A stretch of 64,000 bases of DNA. Origin: Tyto alba (Eukaryota; Chordata; Aves; Strigiformes; Tytonidae). Positions 29,801-44,800 of this stretch are shown piece after piece. The stretch lies in NCBI RefSeq assembly GCF_018691265.1, contig NW_024881322.1, positions 13,665,489-13,729,488 on the forward strand. Direction: 5' to 3'. How positions within the stretch are numbered: position 1 is the first letter of the stretch; each line of letters starts with the position of its first letter. A program made the position numbers and the translations under genes. A model generated the notes under the pieces. That model had not been told where the DNA came from. It made no database searches and saw only the letters and a list, made by a program, of their open reading frames with translations.

Positions 29801-32800
29801 ACAACCAGGTGTAATTTATTTTAATCCACAGCGCTCTGCAGATTATTGTGCCTGACTCCCATAGAGGTTATAGAGCATTAACAAGAGAGTCCCTTGAATT
29901 AACCCTTGGACTTTGAAAACTGTCTATTGTTTTGCATACAGCACCTGTTTTGCAACTCCTTTGTGAACACTTACTGCTTACTTTCAGTTGTATGAGGTAT
30001 AAAAGGAATTGTGAAAGTCTCATGCATAGTGGAAAAAAAATACAAAACAACAAAAAATATATATTTTTGTATCACAAGGACTTCTAGGGATTTGTTTGTT
30101 TTCTCAAGAATGTGTTTGACAGGTGGGATTGTTTATGAATTTGAGTCCAAACACTGACGGAGCAAGAAGCTGCTTCTGCTGTGTCTCGGAGAAGCTGTGG
30201 CTGCCCCCTCCCTGGAAGGGTTCAAGGCCAGGTTGGACGGGGCTGGGAGCCCCCTGAGCTGGGGGAAGGGGGCCCTGCCCGGGGCAGGGGGTGGGAACTA
30301 GATGGTCTTTAAGGTCCCTTCCAACCCAAACCAGTCTGTGACTGTGTGATTCTGTAGGTATCTTGTGGGATAAGTCCCTGTCACATGCTAATCCTGAACT
30401 GTCCTTGAATATGATCTGAAGTAGCAGCCTTTGCTAGAAAGGAGCAATGCCTCCCCACTAGGGAAATCCCTGGCAATTCAATAGTGTGTACTGTGGCACG
30501 CCAGTGTCTCAAGCCCGTGGCATGGCCTTGGTTTATTTCTGCAGAAAATTTAAATGTATCAAGACAATAAATTGTGTTCATAAAGTACCAGCTTTTGTGA
30601 TGCTTTAGCAGGACAAATTAACAAGGCCTAAGGTGAAATTTTGTACCAAAATTAGAGGAAGAGGAATCTGGCTCAGCATCGTGACAGTCACACAAGGTTT
30701 GAGGATGGGATCCAGTTTCAGCACTCCTCCCTATGTGTGAATCAGGGAGTTGTTAGGATATTTAGGAGAGGGTACTTGGAGAAGGGGGAACTTGAAAGGC
30801 AAAACTTGAATCTGGGTTTAGCCATGTCAAAGGTGCATGCCATAGAGAGTAGCCCTATAGTTAACTAGAAACGAGTGGATGCCTCTTTTTTTTTTTTTTT
30901 TAACTAGATAAGATTTTACTTCATTTTGGTATAAAATGGAAAACAAACAAAAAAAAAAAAATTAATTGCTGTAAGTTTCAGAAAGCGGGAAAGCTCTTTC
31001 CCGTTCGGATTTACCCTTGGCTCGTATGGTAACACCCCTGGGGGCGTTTGTTCATTTGTCCTTCTGGAACGCCTCGCCCAGCTATGCTTTCCCTGCTCCG
31101 TTTCTGTCTGTGTGCATGTACAGCACGCCATGTACAGAATGGTGTGTGACACACATTAATACATATAGATAGCCTTCTGCTTCTGACCTTACAAACTGTC
31201 CACTTCAGCACTGTCATTCTATAAAATGTCCAACTGCAGTCCAAGAAATGCATTTTAAATGTGAATGCAAACATTTCTATTACTGATAACACCAGCGCAG
31301 CATTTTTTGCTTTGCTAGGATTAGGACCTTGATAGTTAAAGTTACACTGGAGTAATGACACTCCAAGGTCGCGTCCTTTACTGACATGGCAAAGGAAGGA
31401 GAGGTCTTTGCTATGTTTCTGCTGATAAAATTAAGGATTATTCCTTGTGTTTGGTGAGATACCTTAAAAGTGAAAGAATATATCTGTGACCCATAAATAT
31501 TTTAGGTCACCAAAAATCAGGAGAAATTTACATGTTGCACTGCATGAAAGTTGTATTTAATTCATGAAGAAAGTCAGATTTCAGAAAACATTCTGAAATT
31601 TGATGATGATGTACATAAATACCTCCCTCCTCAGTGAACAGCCGTCTTCTCACACGAACAGTAAAGCAGTGGCAGTTCAGCTAGGGACACCTTAAAAACA
31701 ATAAAAGTATGGTGATCTACGGAGAGAATCTTGCAGGAAATTCCAAATTAGAAGGCCAGCTCACAACCTCTGTCTGAATATGCTCCATCGTGCTTCACTT
31801 TCATGCTCTGTAAAATGGGGGTAATAATCTTTATTGATCTGTCTACCTTTTAGGAATGCATTAAGGAGAACTTAAATGATACCTTTACAGTGTTTTGAAC
31901 AGTTTTGATATATGCAGCTCTTACAATACAGCAAATTGCCATTTTGCCAGGTCCTCCTGCAGGAGAGCTGTCCTGCTTTGCTATATGGTTCTCTGGTCTT
32001 CCCATCCAAACTTCTTCTAACCGGGCAACTTTGGTAAATTGATGATGACTTCAGTACCTACCACTTGTTAGCTGAGCTGCCGTAGCTAACCAAGTGCACT
32101 CTTCACTCAAGGAGCTGGCTGGTTTAAGTTGTCACATTTCACTTCCCAGTTGAGCCTACCTACAGGTACACCATCAGGCCGTGGGTGCCGAAGGAGCTTT
32201 CACTCGTTAGGGTGCTGTTATTTGAGCCTAATAACAGAAGGAAGAGGGTGATCCTCTGATGAGACCCCTCCAGCTGTGCCCGAGTTAGTTGGATGTCATT
32301 GCATGATGCTTTCTTCAGGATGGATTTTCTGGGGTTGTTGTGTATGGCCTCTGGTGATTTAAATATGCAGAGGTCTTTGCAGATCCCTGTTACTCTTCAC
32401 AGCACAGTTCATACATGTGTCTTTATATCTTGAGCAAGAGATTCAGAGCTGTTCCTCTCGTTTTGCACCCTGGAAAGTAACTTATCGGTCTGTCCACAAA
32501 GCCACTGATGTTTTCAGTAAACAGTTATTCTAGAGCTAATTTTACGCTGTATTGTACAGTACCCATTGATATTATATAAATCAATAGGAATTTTATGTGT
32601 TTGTTTTGGAGACAAATTTGCCTTCGGGTTTCATTAGAAACACTTCAGCTAGCTTTCATGAGGAAACTAGTTTTATGACTTGTGTTGTCTATCCTTCTCT
32701 CCCCCTTCCCATCCATCCATCTCTTCATACCTACCTTTGAAACAGCTGACCAGTTTCAACAAAATTTATCAGGAAAAAAGAAAAAATGTAAGAAGGTGAT

Positions 32801-35800
32801 TAAGGTCTTAAATTGAATGAGAATCGGCAGATAGACTGGGGAAAGCTAACCTGTTACTATCCCTGCTGAGAAAAAAGAGGGAGAACTCAGACATAATCCA
32901 CCCTATTTCTCAGCAACCAAGTAGTTCTACACTAGTCAGTGTATGTGATAAGGGACTGGGGGCAACTGGGAGCATACTACAGGGGGACAAAAGGGACGTG
33001 CAGCGTGGTGAATATTGAGGATAGAGAGGAGGAAGCAGGGCTTCTGGAGAGGGAAGACTGGAAGCCTTACAGTGGGATAGATGTTTTCTGAGGGGCTATG
33101 ATAAAGTCAGAGGAGATGCGGTGAAGAAAACAGATGTGTTTTGCTTTTTTTTTTTTTTTTTTTTAGTTTTCCTGGTGAGATAATTCTATAACTCTAGTTT
33201 TATTCCCAAGTTTCATCAGAAGTCTGTTTCAAGTGCTCTAATACTTGTAAAAAGAGTCTTCCAACAGTGTAACTTTCTTCAGCCTAGAGTCTTATTGACT
33301 GACAAGCTTTCTTACAGCATCTGTTTGACATCTCATCCTAATATTAGTTTTACAGGCATGTTCACATTTTAGGAAATCACTGTGTTCTCAAGTCTGAGAT
33401 GTCATTAAGTGTCTCTTTCTGCAAGTACTTGCCCCAGAAATGTTAGCTAAAATGTTTTATCTAACACCAGCACTCCCATTGTGTTGTACAACTTAGTTGC
33501 CATCCAAAAGCAGCTGCATTTTTATGAATTTATCTTAATAAGCTGTGTCCTGAAAGGCACCGGTATCTTTTTGTTCCTCCCTGACATCACATGGGAGTAA
33601 AAGGTGGTCATCTAGAGTACTAGGTATCAGTAAATCAAGGAAAATTACATAAGCACCTCAGTTCACAGTTAATAAATTTGTATGGATGATTTGTAGAAAG
33701 CAAGATGAGCAGACTGATATTTGTCTCTATTTCACTCCGTGTTCAAATGAGAGGTGGGAACAAAGCATCATCCAGGGGCCGGAGCGTGGCCCAGCATTTG
33801 TTTCATACACTCTCAGCCACAGCAGATTTGTTGGGGATGACAGTGGCTGGTGATAAAACGTACAGGTGATATGTGAAGCAACAAATGAGTTTGAAAGTCC
33901 TCATCATCCCGGCAAAGGAACGGTTGTTTCCCACCTTCAGCCTGTCACGTCTGTCTCTCTGTGCTTATTTCACCTAAGTTTGATTTAACACGCGTAAAAC
34001 AAGTAGTTACGTGAGGTAAGTATATGCGGCCTGTGTGCATTTTCCCTTTCTGTGTCATTTTTTCCAGATTATTGGAACAATCCCACTGATGCCTAACCCC
34101 GTCCCCTCCGGCCAGGCGGCAGGTGGAGCTCAGGGACTTCAGGTGCAGCCGATAACTCCACAGCTACTGACCAATGCCCAGGGTCAGATCATCGCTACCG
34201 TCATCGGCAACCAGATACTCCCCGTGATCAATACCCAGGGAATAACACTATCGCCGCTCAAACCAGGCCAGCAGGTAAAGTGTCTGTAGCCTGAATGGTT
34301 ATCAAAACAGATGCACAGAAATCTTTTGGGGACTCTCTCATGGCCTTTCTAAAAACTCCCACTTCTTTATCATTTTCAATAATAAAATAGTAATTCTATC
34401 ATACATAGTATATTAGTGCATACTACATATGTAGTTATTACTGAATGTCATATTATATGATTTACTTATACATTCAGGGGTTAACCGGTTATTCTTTTTT
34501 TTTTCTTTTAAAGGTCAGTGTAGGGCCAGCTGAGAAATTTTCTGCAGTGAAAGTGCAGAAGGACTGAGACAGGAGAGGGCTATCTGGCCTGTGAAGTTCA
34601 GTTCCTTGGTTAGTGGTCACCTAGTAGACTGGGGTTTAAAATGTTTTGGGATGTGCAGAGAAAACAAAGAAAAATATAAAAACTTACTAGGTCTTCTTCA
34701 GTGAAAAATCAGATATGAGTGTTCATGCTTGCATAGACAGTACTTTTAGGGAGATTATTATTCAGTGTAAGGCGCCAGGTAGTTCTCAGACTTCAGGATG
34801 GGTACAGCAACTTTGCTCAGGTCCGAAAAGATTTCAGTAGTTCTTTTGATAGTACTCTAAAGTCAAATTCCTTAGTTTTGTCTGCAGTTGTAGAGCAAAG
34901 AATTGTAGTGCCACCTTTTTTCTCTGAAAGAGAGGATATTGAGGATGGAAAAGACATCAAATGTGATTACCAAAAAGGTACTTACAAAGGTACTCACTTA
35001 AAAGTTTGGCTTAGCATTCCTGCTGCTGGTGGTGCTTGTTTGCTAGTCCTGCCTACACCTCCAGTTGCAGGTAGCAGCCTTTTGTTCCTTTCTGAGAATC
35101 CCAGGCCCCCCAGAACTCCAAACAGAATTTTTTTTTTTTTTTTTTTTTTTTTTTCAAATTTAGAAGTACACAGCCGATGGATCTCTAAGGTGACTTTTTT
35201 GTTTGTTTTGAAAATGTTTCACATCCAAGTGGTTACATACTCTTTTTTCCATCCTATGCACTGTGGTATCTAGCAGAGGCATTTTCCAGAGCACTTGTCA
35301 TTTATCTAACTCTATTTTCTTTAATGGGAGCAGACTTACACTCCTGGCAAGTGCTTTTGCAATTGTTGCATGTATGTGGCTTCAAACAAAGAGGGATGGA
35401 CGGGAGGGCAGGCTCTGTGTTCTCCTGCATGGGGAAAGCCTGACAATGGATTAAGAAACTCAGCAGCTTACATTTGCTTTCCTGGGGGTGTGTGGGGTGG
35501 GGCGTTTCTTTTTGTGTCAGTCCCCTGAAGAGATTAGATCTTCCCCTCCTTTATGGGGGAAGCTCTGGAAAAGCATAGCAATCCTGAGCTCCCATGTGAA
35601 ACTCATGAAATTCAGAGGTAAAGAGGAGGGTAGAAGTCCTGTATTATTTCGCTGGGACCTGCTCACCTGCAGAGCAGCACACCCAGGTCCTGCAGCAAAA
35701 CAACCTCTTCCAGGCAACGTCTGGCAGCCCTATCAGTGGGCAGAGGGGACAGAGGTGCGACCTTCCTCTGCACAGCTAGTGGCACTGGGCTCGCGTGAAG

Positions 35801-38800
35801 GGACAGAGTGCTGCTGAAGGCTGCAGCTTGCTGAATGAGTTTGAGGTAGGAAGTCTCTGCTTAGCCATATCGTGCTGTACCGTACTGGTGCAGCCAGCCT
35901 GGGGGCTCCTGTGCAACTGGAGCTGGCTGGATCAGCTGGCAGCGATCGTCAGTCAGCAGAGCTCCGGTTATGTCCGAGAGCCAAAGATGTGCCCCATACC
36001 GTGCTGGTCTGCCCAGCAGTGTTAGGTAGGTAGACAGACCTTATTTTGCCACGATCAGTTTTGCAGGGCCCAGCCTGTGCCTCTTGCACAGTCCTGAGGA
36101 CCCAGGGGTTGCAGGAAGGGCCACCAACACCAGCGAGCCTCCTTGCCTACATCTGTTGGAGCCTGATCAAGACCCTGGGTTTGATCGGGGGAAAAAAAAG
36201 TAGTGCAAATACCATATGAAAAAATAGTACACATTACCATTTTTATGGGAACTGCAGAAAATTATTTCTGTGTATTTGTGCTCCCTCTACTGGCTCTTCT
36301 GATTTTACAGAAGGAAGTCAGAAGAAATTTTGCCATTGATTTCAGTGGGAGCAGAAAAGAGGTATGAGAGCCAGATTCCTCATAGGAATAATGCTGATGG
36401 ACAGTCAAAAGCAACTGACCTGGTACGGTACAAGCTGCCATATCATTTCAAAAGTAAATAGAATTACAGGAAGTACAAGGAGATCCTGAATTTATCTTTT
36501 TGCCTGGGAAAAGACTTAGCAAAACTGTAGTGCTTGGCTAAAGACAGCATATTTAGTCATAATTTTAAAACCTTGTTTTCAGAAGAACTGAGTGCTCAAA
36601 CTCAGAGGGCTCAGCAGCAATTCAAAATATTTTTGAAAATGTTGTCACATGGCATTTTGTGTCTTGTAACTTGATGAAAGAAGCTTCAGAAGGGGGAAAG
36701 AAGAGTACAAGACAAGTTTGGGAAAAGTTTTGAGAATGTCACAGAGAAATAAATGAGGAAACAAATAATGTAGTAAAATGTTCCAGTAGCAGATGATCCT
36801 AGTTTAACTTTCAACTTGTCACTTCCTTGGAAAGTAAGTACTGCAGGAGAAAGAAGTGATTGGAAGTGATGATAGTAAGCTGCTGCTTGTTAGCTGAGTC
36901 ACAATAATTGAACCTGTGTAGCCTGTTTCTGTTGCTAAGTAATGTGTGCTGGTGCTTTTTGCCTGAAGACTTAAATGCCTCAGATATTGGTTTTAGTCAG
37001 CTTTACTTAGGTAGACTACATGAGTTATTTATTCATATAACTTCTTCAAACCTGACAGACTAAAACCTCAATCTCTCCTCATGGAAATGTGTTCATAGAT
37101 TACTTAGGTGCAGTGTAAAGCCCTGCTCCTTCTTCTGTGTTGTAACCAGGTTGCTTTTTTAGCATACACAAGCAATTCCATTGTAGTCCTATTCCTCTTG
37201 TTTTTAAGAATAAATAGATGTTTCTGATTTGGTTTTTGCACTACCCACGGTAGGGTTTGTTCATCTTTAAATTACACTGAGTAGCTAAAACTTTACTGTT
37301 TTTCAGTTTTCCAAGATTTTGCTAATCTAGGCAGCAACATCTATGCACTCACCAAGAAATCTCCTAGCACTTGTAATGGCTTTCTGAAGCATACAACTAT
37401 TTGCACTCCTGTTGTAGTCTGTGTCCCTTTTATCTCTATTCATAAACAAGTTTTTCTTTGCCTTTAATAATTTTTACTGCCCATCTACCAACCATCTCAA
37501 TTTCCACACTAATCTCTGTGAGATTTTGTGATCAGAACTGAATGCCGTGATCACAGTGAGGATGCATCACTGTTTTACATAATAACATTATAATATTTTC
37601 AGCATTATTTTCTGTCTTTATCTCAATACAGCCTAACATCCTGGTTTTTTCTAACTATCTCTGCTCACTGAGCAGGTTTTTCAATAAGCAGATCTATACA
37701 CCATGATACATGTTTGCTTCCCTGATTGTTACCATGCGAGTCACTAAAATGGTTCCTTTTAACGTGAATCACTTTGCACCTATCTACTCTGTATTTCATC
37801 TGTCATAATGCTCCCCTGGCGTGTTGTAAACAGGTTCTGTAAGTTTTTCATGATATTCTGTACTAACTTAAGAATTTCGCATGTTCCTCCTGCTAATTCA
37901 ACTTAAACATTGTTCACCATCTCTTCTTGCTGCTTGCTAAAACCATTCAAAAATTTGGTATAAAACGTTTGATCTATACCTGTAGTTTTCTTTCTTGAAA
38001 AAGGATGACTTATTCCCTAATTTTATGTTTCTTGCTTTTTTTAAGCTGTTTATATCTCATAATAAAAGTGTACCTTGTAACCTTAACTTCTGCACTTCCT
38101 CCATGCCTTTCAGGAGGGATTTTGCCAAAATCCAGGTTGTATGGATAAATGCACCTTTTTTTCAAGAACAGATGAGCTTGTTGTAATAACTTGTTAGCGT
38201 TGTCATTTGCTATCAGATTTGAAAAGCTTATTTTAAGGTGTTCTTTCATATCTTTAACAACACATGTTAACACGAACGCAACTGACAGAAGAACTTGAAC
38301 CATGAATTGGAGTCTAGTGAAATTTAGGAAAGGATTCACTTTGCTTAACATATTCACAGAGCAGTCAGGTATTTGGTGGAAGCTAGTTAACTAGATTTCC
38401 TGTAGAGACAAAGAGGAATAGTCAAGGAGAGATATGCACGTCCAGTGGGCAACTCAAGCTGTCAAAATAGAATAATTTTTAGATAGGTTGAATCTCTAAT
38501 AGGTATCTTAAGGTATCTATTGTCCCCACTGACGTGAGAGGGGGCTAGGGTAGCTATTTTAGCATAGACAATTCTTAGATGAGTGAAATTAAGTAAGAAT
38601 ACAGCTGCCTTTGATCACTGCAGCTCAAAACACATTCTTGTTTAGGAATTCCTTAAACAGCTTTTCTAATAACTGTTTTCATAACTATTTGCTTGCCCAC
38701 ACAGAAGCAACTTCTATACATCCTATTGTTCTCCAGTGCACCTCATCAAGCAGGTTCCCTTCTTGCTGTTGTCTGGCTGTTTCCTTCTACATACTAGATT

Positions 38801-41800
38801 CATTAAATCAGGCTTGTAGTCCCAGTTGTCCTCAGTCTTGTTTTATCTACACTGCCTGCCAGAACTTTTCATATTTCATCGTGTCTTATAGCACTACCAG
38901 CTTTGGGCTTCTGCCAACTCTAACACAATAAAACGAGCTACTAGGCAGCATTTTCTTAGGTAGTCAGTTCCCCACCTTCATTGTCACTGGTTATCATGCT
39001 CCAGATTAACTGTTGAAAAGACATAGATTGCTCTCAGATGGGTCTGTGGTCATTCTTGTACATCTGCTTTCCAAATTTCATGCCAGACATTTTCCTTCTG
39101 CAATCCCAAGCTACCACATAGACCCTACCATCTCATTATCACAATTCCATGCAGTCCCTTGTTATCTTCTCCCATTAAATTCTAACCAGCTCTCAGACAT
39201 TTTTTCTCTGCAATGCTTTTATTGCTTTGATGCTGTCATGTTTTATGAGAAATGCACTCTTATTTCTCTGTATTTGAATATAGCCACTAAACCATGTTGT
39301 CTCAATCCAGCTTTGTTTTTCTTTCGCTTTTTATATGACTTTCATTGTTGAGGGTGACAGTTTTTCTCACTTCTGTCTCTTTTCTTTTACCACCAGCACC
39401 ACACAATCCCATTTCATCCATGGATAAAATTACTAGATTTTTAAAAGTCAAGATGACCATACTATTTACTAGTACAAGAGACTACATCAGATTTTCCATG
39501 CCACACTTGTAACTTGATGTCTCTTCCTGACCAGTTTTCTTTATGGCACTTGCAGTTGTAAGAATAGGATATCGAAAAAAAAAAAAACAAAAACAAACCA
39601 GTATAACTGCACCACAGCACTGGGAATAGGAAGATATCACTAAACTACCTGTGTCGTTCTGAGACATAGAGAGTAAAGCATTGCTCACTGCAGGAACATT
39701 ACTGTTACCTTTGAATTATGCACTTACCTAAGCATTTAAGTCTGTTACTGTAATATTGACATTATATCATCCCTGATGGGGGTCAGAAAGATGACTGATG
39801 TACCTTATTTGCATATAAAATTGTATCTTCTGCAGAAGCCTGGCTGTGTCCTCAACCTCATTTGGCAAGCCAAGAGACCTTCAGTTACAGTGTGTACTTG
39901 GAACATAGTTCTGATCCCACAGAAAGGCTTTGAAGGAACTCCAGCAGGCTCTGTCAAAGTCCTACTCCCAGTTAGGTCCACAGCACACCGGCACTTCTTT
40001 GCTGTAGTCTTCCTTTTGAGCTGAGTATGCGCACAGGCTGTGTGAACCCAAAGAGCTTTTTTATTCTGGTTCCCAAATGTACCTCTTCTGTCAGTCTGAG
40101 CTGTGTGTATAGAGGACCTTTATACTACATATACTATACTACACTGAGAGAGAAGATACTTATTAAGTATCAAATAGCTTTCATATTCACATTCATATAT
40201 TCGCTTACTTGAATTTAGTTGATTAAACTAAATTAGGGTGATGGGGTACAGTATTTAGGAAACATTCTGGCAGAGCTGACTGTGAAAGTGATTTGGCATG
40301 AAGCATGTGGATGTGCATAATAACTTACTTTCTCCATTTGCTAGAAGATTTAAGAAAACATTTTTGAAGCCCATGCCTGGTCATGCATTATGAATAGGTT
40401 TGAAGACAGACTTCCTCTGCCATGGTGCTCTCGAATCACGCAGTGTCCACAGCATACCACCAGTCTTTCTCAAAAACTAACACATGGCACATTTTAAGAA
40501 ATGTAGACAGAACAGAGAACTCCATTTACAGGAAAAATGGAAGCACAAAACACTTAAACTACTACTTCTGCAAGGCATTATCATGGCATTTCAAAGTGTT
40601 TGGGAATGTCTTTTTATATCAAGGTATTTATTTTTCAGCACCTTCTATCGACTTTAGTCTTTACTAGAGCTAATGTTCATATTTCCCAGGAAGAACTAGC
40701 TGACATCAGAAAAAATTGAAAATCTTTATTTGTATCATAAAGGGGATTGTTTAAAATGTATTTCTTGCGCTTTGTACCACTCCTCTTAGTTTCATCTCTT
40801 CTGCCCTTTTTATTATACTTGTCTTTTTCACCTCTGTCTTCTCTAATTTGTTGTGTTTCCTTGTCTCTCAGGTTTCCTTTTCACCGAATCATAGAAAAAT
40901 AGGACTGGAAAGGACCTGAAGAGGTCATGCAGTCCATCCCCTCCCCCTAGGCAGGATCAACTGTCCCTATATCATTCTTGACAGATGTTTGTCTAACCTG
41001 TTCTTAAAAATCTTCAGTGATGGAGGTTCCCTGACATCCCTAGGCGACCTAGGCCGCTGTCCTTAGCATTAGAAAGGTCTTCCTGATGCCTGACCCTAGC
41101 CTCCCTTACTGCAATTTAAACCCATTACTTTCTTCTCCCTTCCATTATGGCCATATTTTGCCCTTGCTGTTTGTCCAGACTCTCTGTAAAACCAGTAGCA
41201 GTTCTGTTATGTTACAGGGCAATGTCCTCTCAAATGTTTGTTCTTTATTTCCACTTAGTTTCTTTCTCTTTCCTTATTTTATACAAAATACCTTGTTACT
41301 CAATCACTATCATGTAACTTTCTCTGTGCAGGGAACAATGTCCCTGATCTCATAAGAAGACCTTAGTACAGGAGTCCAGTCAACCATTCCAGGTGTAGGA
41401 ATACCTTACATACATAATTTAAGAATAAAATTTAGTCTTACAGGCCTAATTCATTCTTTACCTCTGCAATTATCAATCAATACTACCTTCTCTGTTGACA
41501 GGAGTATGTAAAAGTGATGTAAAAGGAAAAAGAGTCAGACCCTTTGCATTTTTCAGTTTATTCTTATGAAGTATTATGCTGCACTTGATGCTTCTCACAT
41601 TCATCTTATTCCTCTTTTCATACTGATCTTATTCTTCTAGCTGTAGTGTGCATACATGTATTACTGCCAGATACTGATCAGTGTTGCATACAGTCATCAT
41701 TCTCAGCATGTCTACTATATCCACCTACACAGAATGGCACTTACAGCAACTGCTTCTGTAATTTCTGTGCCTCCTTCTGTCTTAGGATGGAAAATGCACA

Positions 41801-44800
41801 ACAGTCATAAATATAATTCATATCGTACGTATGTGTCCAAAATTGGGAAAAGTCAGCTATTGCAAGTTCAAATTGATTCTGTCATCTAGAATCTAATTCA
41901 TAATCTGATCATCGCCTCTCCTTTAGGCTATTTCTAGAGTGGAAATTATAGTGGATGAAAAGAGAGAGAGTATTTTAATGCAGTTTCATGACATAGATAA
42001 CTATCATTGTTCTTTAAGCAGGACATTTACAGCTTAACCATCACGTCTGTAAAACAGGGGGTGTGCTGGAAATTATGTAGGGAGTTAAAGGTGGAATCCT
42101 CCCTCAGTCCCTGGTCAGGCCTTAAGGTGTCTCTTCAGCCTCTCCAATCCCATTACTCCCTTCTCCCTCACAAGCAGTGAGTTAGAAACCAACAATCTGT
42201 AAATATTCCTTATATATTGCTCTTACACCTAAGGTCACTGTGCATCCAGACTTCGCTAGCCCTATCCCTTTTTACCCTGCTAAATTTTGAGCATTTCTTA
42301 CAGCTGTCCAAAGATTTCTGGGCATCTGACAAGAAAGCTGCCAAGCTTCTGGATTTCCCCAGTTATTTTAAAAATACACTTGCAAATGCATTGTGCAATA
42401 CATGTGCAGAGAATCAAACGTTTCCTAGACTTAACCAGCATACTGTGCATGTGCTCTGTAATGGCTGTGGCTGTGTGCACGCTTTGCAGGCACAACTGGA
42501 GAATGCTTCCTGGAAGCTTCAGATTTATTGTGTATGTGCTCAGCGGTTGAACTGTTCAGGGACTATACGTGCAGCATGGCTGGAAAGTGTTGGATTTGCC
42601 ATCTGTGTCTTGCATGATGGAAAATAGTGTAGAATCTTAAAAAATTAAGGCTGGAAGGCCAAGGTTGAAGAGATCATCCAGTCCGCTCTGTTGTTCTCTG
42701 GTGGAGTAGCTATACCACTATTTATCTAACTTGCTCCTAAGCACTCTCATAGGAACTCCACAGGTTCCCCCCAGCAATTTATGCCAGTGCTTCACTGCCA
42801 CTTTAGACAGCTTTTCCCAGCATCTACTCTGAATCTTCCAGGTTATTGCACCTCATTCTCTCAATTTTAAAATGTAAGACAGACTCATTCTTTCCTCTTT
42901 TCATTAGCTCTGCCTGTATTTGAGGCAGGCATCATATCCCACTTAATCTTCCTTTCTTTAGATTAAACATGACCAGGTCATTCCAGGTGTCTTCATATGC
43001 CTCAGGTAACTCCCAGGCCTTCAGCCACTGTAATTATTTTTACTCCAGTTGGTTCAGATCTTTTTCTGGTGCGGCACCTAGCTGTGGACATGGTGCCCCC
43101 CCACCCCACAGAGGTCTTTCCAGTGCTTAGTAGAAAAGAAAATTCTTCACATGCACTACAGACTCTGTTCCCACCCACACAGCTTGGTATGGGAGTTGTC
43201 TTTTCTTCATTTCTGCATCCTCCCAGGATTGATGGTGTCATGTTCAAATTGACAGGATCATTTTGAATCCTAATACTGTATTCCAACCTATCAAAAGTCC
43301 TTCCCAGCACGTCATTGGCATGTAAATTTAATAAGCATGTTCTCTTCTTCATCATTCAAGTCATTAAGAAAATACTGAGTCATGCAGAACGAGGACAGAC
43401 TTCTGTGAAGTACCATACATGCACACTTCCATTTCCACAGATAGATATCTATCCTCTCAGCTTTGTTTTCCAGCTACTTTTGCATTCATTCTGCAGCAAT
43501 TTCATCTAAACTATGTTTCCCTAGGTTATAAAGAATGTCACACGAGGGAGTGTCGAGAGACTTGTAAAGTCAAACCACCTACTGCTTTTTCCCTGTCCGC
43601 AAGGCCAATTACCCTGTCTTAGAGGGAGATCAGATTGGTTTGACACAGTTTGTTCCTAACAATCCATGTTGTCTGTTGCTAGCTTGTTTTCTTGTGGGTG
43701 CTTACAAATTGTTTGATTATTTTCTTCAGTACTTTTCCACGGGTTGAAGTTTAGTTGACTGGACTATAATTTTTCAGATCTTTCTTTTTAAAGATAGCTA
43801 CTACATTTGCTCTTCCATCCTCACAGATAAGCACTAACATCTTTAAGACTGTTCCAGATAGTGTGAATGCATCTAACTCATCTAAATACAGTACTTTTCT
43901 TCCCTTGCCTAGGCTGAAGTCTTTAGTTTTGCCAGAGATTCTTTCAGACAAGAGACCCAGAGCCCAAACTCCTGACTCTCACTGAAAGCTGCTGCAGTCT
44001 GGAGTGATGTGGGCATAATGGGTGGGCAGTCCATTTCTGCAGTGGTCAGAGGTGGCCAGCCCTCCTAGTGAACTGCTTCCCTAGGAGAAGGTATTATAAA
44101 AGTAGACGTTCTGGGTTGGGAGCTCTCTATGGATAAAATCCAGCCCTTAAAAGATGCCCAGTGCTTGCATGAGGCTGAAGCCTGGAAGCCTTTCAATCAG
44201 CTTCTTAACTATTATCCCTTTGATAAAGTGCCACTTTTTAAAAAATGTGCTTGATCCAAAAAAACTCCTTGAAATAATAAAACGTTTTTGTTTATTGATC
44301 CCTATGGAAATCAGAATAGGCTAAAACCGGTCAGATAAATAATTTTCAATAAAGGGTAACTCAAAGTTTCTTGCTTCATTTTGTGTTACATTGTTCCATA
44401 TGAGAGGTAGAAAAAGGATTTGCAATTTTTTCCGTTCTTAAACAGACCCATAACAGGAATAATGTCATTAAAGTTGTTCATATGTATTCCACAGAAAAGT
44501 CTCATCTTGAATGTGATCAGATACCTTTACCTACTGTACCATACGCTTTGTTGTCTATTTAGCATCAGTCATTTCTCTGTGTTCTGAGAGCATATCATAT
44601 ATAATTTGAGTATTACTAATGAATTCAGCTCCTTTTCTGAAGTCATTTGTCCAGTTAAATATCAAAACTCCTACTCCTTAGAATTCAAGAAACAGATTTA
44701 AATTACTGACTTCAAGCAAGGCCAAAAAGGCCTTTATCTTTCCCCCTTTCTGAGAATGCAGATAACAGCTATCATTTAAAAGTGAAGCCTCTTAGTACAT

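Noticed and set aside
34878..35273. 131-codon + strand open frame
   Set aside because: It runs through a 27-base T-run (polyphenylalanine) and has no domain or splice borders.
42217..42627. 136-codon + strand frame next to a CR1 terminus, with overlapping frames
   Set aside because: There are three overlapping frames on both strands with no family match, and it directly abuts a repeat.
43002..43355. 117-codon minus-strand frame within the CR1-like block
   Set aside because: It lies in the decayed LINE in the correct orientation but shows no reverse transcriptase motifs, so it is relic sequence.
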